Source: Zygnema circumcarinatum
Lineage: Eukaryota; Streptophyta; Zygnematophyceae; Zygnematales; Zygnemataceae
NCBI GenBank assembly: GCA_037447605.1
Contig: CM074813.1
Span: 2,407,930-2,471,929, forward strand
DNA: 64,000 nt
Direction of reading: 5' to 3'
Shown here: positions 40,450 through 53,502 of the stretch, one piece after another
Layout of the letters: every line of letters starts with the position of its first letter
Position numbering within the stretch: position 1 is the first letter of the stretch
Program-made: the position numbers and the translations under genes
Notes under the pieces: model-generated
Database searches by the model: none
Told to the model about the DNA's origin: nothing
Seen by the model: the letters and a program-made list of their open reading frames with translations, nothing else

Positions 40450-42074
40450 ATTGGGCAAGATTTATTTACTTATTTGTTCGTCATCTGCCCGCGAGTGGGG
40501 CTCCCAGGAAGCGTTGAGAGGGAGGAACTGCACTGACAAGGCTGACCAACTGGAAAGTGGTTGGTGGGCCGTACGGTTCGGCCGTACGCCTTGCAGGGTT
40601 TTTAGGGTTCGTCAGATTTGTGCTCCGTTCGTGTGTTAACTAGCAAGAATACAAAAGCCCTCGTTCAAGGGTGCGGCCGTATGGTCCAACTTTCTTCAAC
40701 TTTTGCTGACGTGGTTCAACTTTGCTGATGTAATTATGTGAAATCTACATTACGATAGACCCAACACGTGTCACACCACAACTCGCCAACGTCACGAGCA
40801 ATCCATACATTTTTCGCTCACCCTCAACACCACCACACCATTCGTTGTTAAATGTTTCTCGAGCTGCCACGTGGACGCCACGTGGCGCGTTCTCGTTGGT
40901 GCAGGTGCACGAAGCGGCTCCCCTCCGCCTTTCATCCGCCTTCCAAGTTCCAACCGGCTCGCACGTGCGGACGGCGGCAGTTGAGCAGTTGCAGCTGCCG
41001 GTCGTGCAGGACGGTCGGAGGTTGCAAAACTCCTCGGTCGCGGTTTGCACCGCAGAGCGGCACCCGGCGGGCGACAGGCAGTGGAACCACGAGGACGGCG
41101 CGCCCTCACTGACCCGCCTACTCGAGGTTGGCTCAAGCGCAGCCGTACCGATAATATCGGTGGTGACGTACTGTACCGAGCATATCGGTCGTCCAACGAC
41201 GTCGCTTCCGCAATGCGGCGAGCGTGATTGGCTCGTTGATCTCTGCAGAAATCTGCGAGCAAAAAAAAAATATCTTCGGCAATCCGTCCATCTGTCCACG
41301 CTTTGCTTTCCGAGAGGGCCGAAATTCGTCGAAGGAATCTACGGCGATGCCGTACGGTACCCAAAACGGATCCATTCCCGACCCCACGACCGTCGGATCG
41401 TCATCGGACGGCCCTCTGGCCATCCCTCTCCGAACCAAGAACCGAAAAAGCCGGCCGGAGAAGTCAGCGAATTACATTCCGTTGACCGTACGGTAACGCT
41501 ACGGTGGTTTCGTACGGTACTTGGCGGCGGCAAGCCGCCAACCGATTGAATGTACGGAACTCGCATCCGTACAGAGGACTTCGTTCTCCGGTTCCCGCGC
41601 GCTCGTACCACCCAGGTCCAACGACAGCGTTTCCATGTGGCAGTTCGTCAAGACTATGTTTGTCGTATCGAGGACCCATTCTTTGTCGTGTGGCGGCGGT
41701 CGTTACAGTACTGTACGTTGTCGCGACCTCACGCGCTTTGTGACGCCACGTGTCGACGCGTTACTGCGCCATGACTCGCTGGCGGTTGGACCGCCGGCGG
41801 TTTGTCAAGTGCGAATCCGCCCGGCGGTTGGCTGATGCTGACCGGCAGGTGTGGTCGGCGGGGCAGGGCGACCTTGCTGCGCAACGTGGCGGATAAGCCG
41901 TGGGAGGCCGACCTTTATGCTTAACCCTAATTTCAAGTCCAGAACTCGTGACGTGACGGCTCGTGACGTGCATTGTTGTGCAAGTCGCCATGGCGTCCAA
42001 AGTTGGTCTTCACAACAACAACATGCGCATGCGGACGAGCCTGGAACAATGCCAGGAATACTGCGCAGGTCGTG

Positions 42075-42220
42075 CCATTGGACCAACCACTATTGGAACG
42101 GTTGCCAACCATTGATTCGCGACCCAGCCAACCATTGCCAATGGTTCCAGCCATTGAATTCGATTGTTGCCAACCATTGGACGACGAACCATTGCCATCC
42201 AATGGTTGTTCAATGGTTGC
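42075..42220. repeat. Cluster of CCATTG/CAATGG words
   Basis: About nine copies of CCATTG or its reverse CAATGG in 145 bases, most within CCAACCATTG or CAATGGTTG, in both orientations. They can form many small hairpins, and some contain the CCAAT core. Confidence 0.7.
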
Positions 42221-43253
42221 CGATGCAATAGTCCGACTTGTGGAAGGATGTTTAGCTCTAGGGAGTGGGGACTTTGTTTTGGTAAAATGCTACGCTAGTA
42301 GATGATTAGATGCAGCGCAACCACGATGGGACATCGAAAGGAGTAACAGGTGAAAGATTCGAAATATACATGTCTCGACCATGGTGACTTTGGCTGTTGA
42401 TTTTCTACCTCGAACTCGTTGCTTGCCAAGTAAACAGTTGATAATGACCTGATTGGACCTTTGGGATCGACTGTCTGGAAGGTGGGCGAGAGAGAGCTGG
42501 AATTCACACAGAGTACCAAATGTTGAAAGAAAACCAGAACAGAAAACGTAAGATTCCAAATGCTCGACTCAAAAGAATGCCGAGTTCCAATTTCTCAGCT
42601 TCAAGTCAATCATTCCTTCTTGTGTATGAACTCGAGACTCTAAGGGAAAGAGGGGGAGGGGACTCAGACTGTGCTCGCCGTGTAGCCTCGCTTGAGTAGC
42701 AATCCCCAGTCATCAATGAGTTGAAGCTCACATAATCAAAAGTAAAAAGAGAAAGTAGCACACACTAACCCATTGGTTCATGCTGAGCATTCACACATAG
42801 AGAATATTTATAGAAAAAAGCTACCACCAGAGAAGAAACTCTCTCTCGAATCATGTACTAACCGCTGAAGAAGGGATATTTTATTGGCAATGCTCGTATT
42901 TATGCTCTCAGAGGAACTACGTAAGTAGAGAGCCCTACCTAAGGTTTCCCAAAGCAGCAAAAACTGAATACTGGTTTGCCACCTTAGCCAACAAATGCCC
43001 GCCCCCACCCCCCCCCCCCCCTCCTCCCCCTCCCCACCCCACCCTTCCAAAAAATAGGATCCATTCGATCTCGCCAAGAACCTCTCCTGCAAACTGATAT
43101 TGCACTGGCCTATTAGACAAATTTGAGATAAAAGTGCTTCATTGAAAAAAACTTTCAATCATCATAACAGTACGACGCACTGCAACATCCTATTCATTCT
43201 ATAGTCCGCAAGTCTTCACATTCTTTCTTCTCACAGCCGCAATTGAAACCATA

Positions 43254-45038
43254 TCATTCCGTCTTCTTCTTCTTCTGTTTCTCCGAAGACAATCCATTCG
43301 CCGCAATCTTCAAAATGATGCACAGCAGAATATAAAGCACAATCGCCATCCCGGCATAAGCTGCATACACGTCTACGTTATAGCGCTCCACAAAAGCCAT
43401 GTCGTTATTTGGCATAATCCAATGGCTGCTGCTGCCTGTCTCCAGCAAGTAAGCTACCACTTCAGCCCCCTTCCGAACCCCCCCTTGGAGCCGCATCAAC
43501 TTTCCGAGCTGCTTTGCTTTCAGAGCGTATGTGCTCTCCGTCTTACTCCCAACTTCAGACCCTCCATTAACAAGTTTCACACCTCCACTATTTCCGGCTA
43601 ACTTGTTTAGAGCCTCTGTGACAATTTCAGGCGTTAAATTGTCCACGTCAAGACTGACTCCTGCACCGGAATCTCGCAATCTTGCAGCAAGCTCAGGTTG
43701 GTCAGCCATTACAGGAATGCAGACCATTGGTTTACCAAAGTAAATAGCTTCATGAGTTCCACCAAATCCGCAATGCCCAACGAACACTTGCACTGTACGG
43801 TGAGCCAAAACTGCCCTCTGGGGCAGCCACAGCTCCAACCTCAGATTTTTGTGCGGCGTCGCTGTAAAGCCCTCTGGCAAAAACTCGCGATTATCAGCAC
43901 GAAGGGACCATAGAATCGGCCTTTGCGAAGCTTCTAAACCGTTAAGAAGCGCAGTACCCTGCTTGACCGATAGCCTGGCATGGCTTCCCATGCTCACAAC
44001 TGTTACAGTTTGATTTGGCCACTGCTCAAGCCACGCATGGAGTTCCACATTCTTTTCTAGAGGAGACGGACCGGGGACTTCTCTCCCGGGAGGGGGGTAT
44101 ATGAAAGGCCCTGTGTAAATAACCATGGGGGGAGTGGGAATAGCATAGTCAAAGCCTACCACTGTGTTCACGAGCTTAGGCCGAAGCATGCCTGGCTCGG
44201 GATATTCTGTCACAGTCATATTACATTTGCATTTTTTCTGCAGCTTTGTGGTGGCGAGTCTGTACGCAAAATGATGCGCCCAATAGTGCCCATCAAGCGC
44301 GTACCACATAACACTAAAGAGCCGATCTCGGAAGGTCATCTCCTTCAAACCTCTAGGTGCAGAATGAATGGGGTAATAGAATGGCGGCGGAGGCATGGGG
44401 TCCCACACAAGCTGCGGAGAGTTGTACAACAGCGGGATGCCATACTTCTGCGCAATGTACTCCCCTGTCTGAACGGATGTGAAGTGGTTTGCTAAGACAA
44501 TGTCCGGCCTCAAATTAAAGGGCTGCCCTGTATGATCCTTTCCTGCAACACCCTCATCCTGAATCATGCCCTCCTGCAGCATGGACCACAACATGAGCGC
44601 GTCGTTGCTGTAAAACTCCGAGCGAGCCCGCACCATCATCGTGAAGGTGCTCACAGTGCGCGTGCTCCACCGCGCCGTGTTGCGCTTGCTCACCTCCGAC
44701 TCGCTCTCCGGAGCCCCTCCCGTGGGGAGATAGACGAGTCCGGTTCCTTCAATGATGCGGCCCGGCATCTTGGGGCTCACGTAGGGCGCAGCAAGATAAA
44801 CACTATAGCCTCTGTCCAGAAGCTCCTGCCCGAGGGAGATCGTCGGAAAGAGGTGGCCAGAGAGGGACGCACAGACGAGTAGCACATTCCCACTGGCGCT
44901 GCCGCTTCCAATTTCAGCATCTCCGTTCACAGTGGAGCAGAGAGCAGAAGGGAGGAACAGCTGGCAGAGAAGGAGGAGGAGAAAAGCAGCGCAGGGAATT
45001 CCCTGCAGCCGCGTGCAGCTCCCCGCCGCCATGGCCAT
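43254..45038 (-). CDS. Family-1 UDP-glycosyltransferase with signal peptide and C-terminal membrane anchor
   Basis: A single uninterrupted frame of 594 residues from ATG 45038; the frame runs on to a GTG at 45134 but no earlier ATG exists. The N-terminus has a hydrophobic core (AAFLLLLLCQLFLPSALC) that fits a signal peptide. The GT-B N-domain follows with SLSGHLFPTISLGQEL, where the His is the probable catalytic base. The C-domain has VSMGSHARLS, LWLPQRAVLAH and VGHCGFGGTHEAIYFGKPMVCIPVMADQ, the sugar-nucleotide-binding signature. Sequons such as NMT and NQT are present. Near residues 557-580 is a membrane helix (AGMAIVLYILLCIILKIAA), followed by a short tail ending KKTE, a canonical KKXX signal. 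This is the topology of animal ER-lumen UGTs; most plant GT1 enzymes are soluble and cytosolic. The substrate is unknown. The absence of introns contrasts with its neighbours. Confidence 0.88.
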   Translation of the reverse strand: MAMAAGSCTRLQGIPCAAFLLLLLCQLFLPSALCSTVNGDAEIGSGSASGNVLLVCASLSGHLFPTISLGQELLDRGYSVYLAAPYVSPKMPGRIIEGTGLVYLPTGGAPESESEVSKRNTARWSTRTVSTFTMMVRARSEFYSNDALMLWSMLQEGMIQDEGVAGKDHTGQPFNLRPDIVLANHFTSVQTGEYIAQKYGIPLLYNSPQLVWDPMPPPPFYYPIHSAPRGLKEMTFRDRLFSVMWYALDGHYWAHHFAYRLATTKLQKKCKCNMTVTEYPEPGMLRPKLVNTVVGFDYAIPTPPMVIYTGPFIYPPPGREVPGPSPLEKNVELHAWLEQWPNQTVTVVSMGSHARLSVKQGTALLNGLEASQRPILWSLRADNREFLPEGFTATPHKNLRLELWLPQRAVLAHRTVQVFVGHCGFGGTHEAIYFGKPMVCIPVMADQPELAARLRDSGAGVSLDVDNLTPEIVTEALNKLAGNSGGVKLVNGGSEVGSKTESTYALKAKQLGKLMRLQGGVRKGAEVVAYLLETGSSSHWIMPNNDMAFVERYNVDVYAAYAGMAIVLYILLCIILKIAANGLSSEKQKKKKTE

Positions 45039-45363
45039 GGAGCCGCCCTCTGTGAGTGGCACGCAGCGCAGCCCCTGCAGGACGCTCCGCTTGCCCCCGC
45101 CATGGCTGCTGCTCGGGGAGGAGGACACGCCCACGTGGCGCCCTGTCCGCAGCCCGCACTCGCCCGTCCTCCTAGCGGCGCCAGGAGGCGGTCAGGGTCT
45201 GAGGGCGACGGACGCGCGCCCGCCCGTCGAGCGCCGTCCGATCGACCGCTCGTGAAATCCTGGCCGTTCACCGCACGTGTGGTAGGAAATGCGCCGCTTT
45301 AGCACCCTATGGAAGTTGCCATGATCGAGTCCTGGGGTTGACTTTTTCCGAGTTGATAGAGAA

Positions 45364-45475
45364 GTGGAGGGGAGGGGAGGGGAGAGGAGGGGAGGGGAGG
45401 GGAGGGGAGGGAAGGGGGGTAAAGGGAGAGGGAGAGGGGGGGGAGGGGGGGGAAGAGGTCGGAAGGGGAGGCAGA
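45364..45475. repeat. G-rich GGGGA/GGGAGG repeat
   Basis: Tandem GGGGA units passing into longer G runs. The G runs are spaced closely enough for G-quadruplex folding on the + strand. It lies about 330-440 bases upstream of the glycosyltransferase ATG. Confidence 0.85.
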
Positions 45476-46354
45476 AAACTGAACTGCATTTCGCCGTTGC
45501 AGCTTTGGGGCTCTTGGGATCGGACCCGAAGCAATGCAGCAAAGGAAAAGAAGGGCAACGGGTTTCTACTAATACTTCTCAAGCCCTTTGTTGAAAACAA
45601 CACATCTACCCTTTATAATCGTTGAAGCTTACAGAAGACCTTTTCAAGAATTCGTTCAATGAATGAAAAAGTTGGAAGGAGAGCGGCTCACTCCTATTCG
45701 TAAGATCCAGTGAAAAAAGCGAACGATATGAAAAAAAATAAATAAACGTTCCTTGGAGATCACGGCCCCCGGAGGAAGGGAAGCCCTCCTCTCCTCCTCC
45801 GCCGATCCTCACCATTTTTTATCGACAGCGCATTTCCGTCGCCCTTCAGCGCTGCCTCGCTTCTACGCTCCTTTACTCCAGCGAAAGAAGAGCAAACCCA
45901 GTTAAATACAAAAGCCTTAAAGAGCAGGCCTGTTATGACCATCCACTGCCTTGGAAATTGCTTTGGTACAATAAGAAAATTTAAAAGCGTGCAGCCGCGG
46001 TTGGTTGCTGGTGGCCTTGCAAGCTGGTGTTTCGACCTTAGCGGCTGCTTCTAGGGAGGGCTGCGCTGTTGCGCTTAGGCGTAGAGCTTTCCGCTCCTCG
46101 CTTTTTTCTTTTGTGCATAGGTCCTTTGTGACCAGTTCCTCGTGGTTCCCCATGCTGCTTTTGTCCATGTACATTTGATGGCATCATCGCCATCGTGAGA
46201 CCAATGCCACATCTCTTCCTAATAGAAGTAGAAATAAAGGTAAGAAATTAAGTTCACCATTCACCAATCACATGTCCGTCCAATACATCCTCAGGCATAC
46301 CGTACGGTGGGTTCGTTCATGACTTCTAAAATCCGTCGACATTTTTCGCCCATA

Positions 46355-46505
46355 GTGCGACATATCCTCCATAGTGCGACTTGTAGCTGCCGTGCGACGC
46401 GCATGTGACGCGAGGCAAAAAAGGGAGGCGTTTTTGCGTCATAGTGCGACGCAAAACCCAATAGTGCGACGTGCATGCTCCGTGCGACTTGCATCCATGT
46501 CGCAC
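46355..46505. repeat. GTGCGAC repeat cluster
   Basis: GTGCGAC occurs at 46355, 46374, 46392, 46444, 46464 and 46482, four of them as ATAGTGCGAC, with one inverted GTCGCAC at 46499-46505. Spacing is irregular, 18-52 bases. About 0.5 kb upstream of the helicase start. Confidence 0.8.
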
Positions 46506-47022
46506 TAGGGAGAAAGGAAATAGTCTAGCCTTACTTTCCTCGCTTTTAAAATAGGCTGGCCTAAATCAATGCCAATTCACCTCCTTGGTGGGTTGGCCTA
46601 GACTCCATCCTAACCCTAATCCTAGCCCTAATGTTAGTCTGGCCCCAATGACCATCCTCCACTACTAACAACACAGGTAACCACGCCACTTTGAGCGCTT
46701 CACACTCAGTCTGGAGCAGACTAAAAGCTGATGGCCATAACGGTAAATGTGGGCAAGTCGTGGCCAACATCTGCCAAGTGACTAACACACATGACTAGAA
46801 ATTCCCTTTGGTAACTAAACATGGCTAACAAGTAGAATTTTCCAGCACGTCCAGCCACCGCTTAGAAAGCTACATGTTCAAATCGCGTCAAGATCCGACG
46901 GAACAGTTTTCATGGAGCAGCGTAAACAGTAACTGTTGGGCGTTCGCTGTTGAGCAGGGACGGAGAGGACAAGGCCTTGAAAGGAGACGCCAAAAGGGGG
47001 AGGGAGCGGAGCGTAGGAAGCC

Positions 47023-50627
<3,605 letters not shown>

Positions 50628-51836
50628 GCAGGTGCGTGGTTTCCTTTTGGCAGCATTTGCTTGTTTGGGGCAAAGTTTGGGGGAGACACGACTTGTGTTT
50701 TGACTATTTGAGGTGCGTGTAGTGTATGGTGTGTGTTTTAAGGAAGGTACAGGTATGAATGTTTGCCTCCAAGATATGGGGCCTAGAAATTTTGTACGCA
50801 GTGACTGATCGCAACCGCCAATGGTTGCTCTTGCAAGTTGTACATCGCCCATGAAACTTGCTCTTTTGGGTTGGAAGGATGGTCCGACAATGGAAGATCA
50901 GAAATCACAAACGGATGAAGCCTTGCAATTATGCTTGCAACTCCTTGTGTAAACAGAAACATCAACATCTTGTGGTGCAGGTTAGTTGATCTTGTGATCA
51001 GCACTCTCCCAATGGTACTACCGTCTATGTGAATGCTCGGTTCGCTGCAAATATCCTACTGTACCATACGGAGAGTGCAGTACAGTAAAATCAAAGTCCG
51101 TGTAGACCTCTGGGTAGTTCAATTGTTCGATTCGGCTGAGTAAGGTCTGCTTCCTTATTCGGTTAAAGGCTCCGTCTTTCAATAATTTAACCGTTTGTAT
51201 GTGCTTTCTTGACATCAGCAAACTTGAAGTTTATGTTAAGAGTTTGGAAGAAGTTGAAACATAAAAACGGACACTCGGTGTAGTTTCTAGCTTGTACTTT
51301 TGAAGTTGCGGCTGCGGCTTTCCCAATTATTCATCTGCCCGCTTTCAACCGCCTTCTTTCACCTTTTTCACCTTTCACCTTTTTCAACTTTTTTTCGCTG
51401 CCGAGCCTCTGTTTCACCCTGTTGCGAAATATGGACTGGCAAGATCTGCTGTCTGAAGCACCCTCAGGGCGGTCATTGCTCTCACAAATTCTCCAATTGC
51501 AGCGTTTTAGGTGCTAGTCAGGCGAATTCCAATCTGTATAGAATCAGTGATTTACCATTTTTCAAATTAGTGAACATGTTTGGAGTTCGGACCCAATTCT
51601 AGCTCCCCATGTCCCCAAAAAGCTGTTCTTCTATCCTTTTCATTCTCCCAGATGACAAATGATAGAAACTTCAATGTCGAACATGTCTATTGTTTGAATT
51701 TTCCAAAAAATTATAATGCTTTCTTTCCTTTTTTGTTGGTCCCAAGTACTTGGGTGGCGTGGTACAATGTGCTCTGCTCTAGTGCTCTCCCTCGCATCGC
51801 TACGCGCACTCCCACAAAATCTCACCATATTGTCCT
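50628..51836. other. Helicase 3' flank and spacer
   Basis: Presumed 3' UTR and intergenic DNA up to the left target duplication of the hAT-like element. No supported gene. Confidence 0.55.
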
Positions 51837-51969
51837 GTCCCTAGTAAGGATGGCCCGCGTTATAAAGTCCGACTATATTATATACTTTACAACGGGTTTA
51901 AAAGTAGTAATATAGTACAATGTAAAACACTTTATTACATATATTATACCCACTCGTTTTGAACAATTA

Positions 51970-52007
51970 ACGACCGTATGACCGTACTCGTACGGTCATA
52001 CGGTCGT
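51970..52007. repeat. Perfect 18-bp inverted repeat with 2-bp spacer
   Basis: ACGACCGTATGACCGTAC (51970-51987), spacer TC, then its exact reverse complement (51990-52007). Built of CGTATG and GTAC words like the GTAC-rich DNA elsewhere in the window. Could form a cruciform. Confidence 0.9.
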
Positions 52008-52950
52008 ACCATACCAAAATTAGGTCGTTGTAGCACAAGATAAGTGGGGTTAAGAGGAGACTGCTGAGCTAGTTGCAGGTGCTGTACGGCCACTCGCGCG
52101 TCCGTGCTGAAACTGATGAAGGGTTGGGTTGGTCCTGTGGGTCTGCCTGCAGCATAGAGCCAGGATCCGGGAGATTCAGAGGTACGCGCAGCGGAAGACG
52201 TAGGGATCCTGAAGATGTTCCCACCGGCGGCTGGACCCGATGCGCAAAGAGCCCTTCCTTGGGGGCTCTCCTCCCCCGTCCTCTCCTCGGCTAGTCTCTT
52301 AGCTAGGCTTCTAGTTATCATTGGTCATTGGGAGGGATGCAAGGCAGGATAGAACAAGATGGTAGCTTGGCATAGTGACAGCAAAGGGAAATCAGGACTC
52401 AACTTAGATAAAGGTCGTATTTTGGAAAGTCACCCCAGCCAGCGGTTGGCTGGGGCTTGTCATTACAATGAAAGTATCTTCTCACTGAAATCTTTGTCTG
52501 GCTGGGCTGAATGGGACGTCTAAATGCTATCAGCAAGAAGACTCTTTCTCTATCTATGGCATGGAACTCTCTCTCTCTCTCACACTTAGCATCTGTTGCT
52601 GGGACTGAAAAGGAAGTAGAGCAGAACAAGACAACAAACCACACAGCAAATACAAATACTAAGCCCAGCACTAAAAGACAAACTAGCATCACTGACATCC
52701 CATCTACTTAGCGCTGTCAATAGATCTTGAGCCTTCGCAGTGACAGTCCCTGATTGGTCAACTGCCCACTGAGTGGCCTGACTGACTGCGTGGAGCCTTC
52801 GGATAGGTCAACTGATGACAATCGGCGGCATTTTGCGGCGCTTCCGAGTGCGCCTAGCTGGATGGTGTGCCGTTCCGTGGGCCGCCAACACCTGGCGCCG
52901 CCTTCTCGCATTTTCCGTCGGCAACTCCTGGATTATGCCGGTCCGTGACA
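52005..52950 (-). mobile_element. Possible LTR-retrotransposon fragment nested in the hAT-like element
   Basis: Read on the minus strand, a segment opening TGTCACGGACC (52950-52940) runs through a non-coding leader to an ATG at 52321. The 125-codon frame that follows starts MITRSLAKRLAEE, which resembles the openings of some plant Gag polyproteins. No second LTR, primer-binding site or pol region was recognised, and the Gag-like similarity breaks off near 52005 at a palindrome. Low-confidence reading based on layout only. Confidence 0.3.
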
Positions 52951-53222
52951 CTGAATATGAATATGTCAAGTACAACTGAACGGGCGCGGATCCGTCGAAC
53001 GCAGCTCCGCTGTGCTACATCGTTTTGGCGTTGGCGTTGCGAAATGCGTCCGTCTGGTTAACTCTGTCTTCACCGCATAATACCGTACAATCGTACGACA
53101 ATGTGACCGTACATGTTGTAAAGGCGTTGTAAAGTATTATATAACAGCCGTTATTTAGTCGTCACAGTTATATAATATAATATATATTATATAGTCGTAA
53201 TTAAGCCATCCCTAGTCCCTAG

Positions 53223-53502
53223 GGGCACATCCGTTCACACGTGCCAAAAAAAGGTCCGGTACCGGCGTGAACGCGAAAGCGTGTGCATGGAAAGTCCGTC
53301 GAAGTCCCAACGGTCAAACGGCCGGTCAACGCGCCTCCTGCAGTCCTGCTCCTGCTCGGCCACTTGACTTCTTGCGCTTTTTCTTGGAAGCGGAGCGACG
53401 GGAGGCCTGTTTCAAGAGGCTGCTGCACGTGCAAGCAGGGGAGCTTTTCTGCTGTTGCTGCAGCAGGCGGAGGAGGAGGGGGAGGAGGAGGAGGAGGTCC
53501 GA
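53223..53502 (+). promoter_or_regulatory. Presumed promoter and leader of the VAP-like gene
   Basis: Only 280 bases separate the right target duplication of the hAT-like element from the ATG. The stretch is GC-rich, with a GGAGGA repeat (53467-53497) just before the start. No TATA box was recognised. The core promoter must be this compact or overlap the transposon. Confidence 0.4.

Larger units (their letters stand above)
38835..43253. other. 4.4-kb intergenic spacer, GTAC-rich, with small repeats
   Basis: No exon is supported. The open frames around 40745-41836 overlap one another on both strands, lack family similarity and coincide with GC-rich DNA. It holds a 160-bp MITE (40290-40449), many CCGTACGG words (39965, 40563, 41350, 41487 and 41510), a CAATGG/CCATTG cluster (42075-42220) and a C-rich run (43000-43040). 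Confidence 0.6.
45039..47022. other. Divergent promoter region, glycosyltransferase (-) and helicase (+)
   Basis: Holds a GGGGA repeat (45364-45475), an ATAGTGCGAC cluster (46355-46505), telomere-like CCCTAA/CCCTAAT words (46608-46632), and one TACCGTACGGTGGG (46299-46312). No gene is supported. The CCATGG at 47021 opens the helicase. Confidence 0.6.
51845..53214. mobile_element. Non-autonomous hAT-like element with 8-bp target duplications
   Basis: The left end TAAGGATGGC (51845-51854) pairs with the right end GCCATCCCTA (53205-53214), nine of ten positions; the right end reads inward as TAGGGATGGC, typical of hAT-Ac ends in plants. Just inside, CGACTATATTATATA on the left mirrors TATATATTATATAGTCG on the right. 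GTCCCTAG flanks both sides exactly (51837-51844 and 53215-53222), the 8-bp duplication expected of hAT. No transposase frame remains; the interior holds an LTR-like fragment and a perfect palindrome. Confidence 0.8.

Noticed and set aside
40745-41836. Overlapping open frames of 60-234 codons on both strands
   Set aside because: GC-rich spacer DNA keeps frames open by chance; there are no splice signals, family motifs or consistent codon use.
45132-45134. GTG start for the glycosyltransferase
   Set aside because: Starting there would put 32 polar residues before the signal peptide; the ATG at 45038 places the hydrophobic core correctly.
46608-46632. Interstitial telomere array
   Set aside because: Only three or four degenerate CCCTAA-like words; too few for a telomeric repeat.
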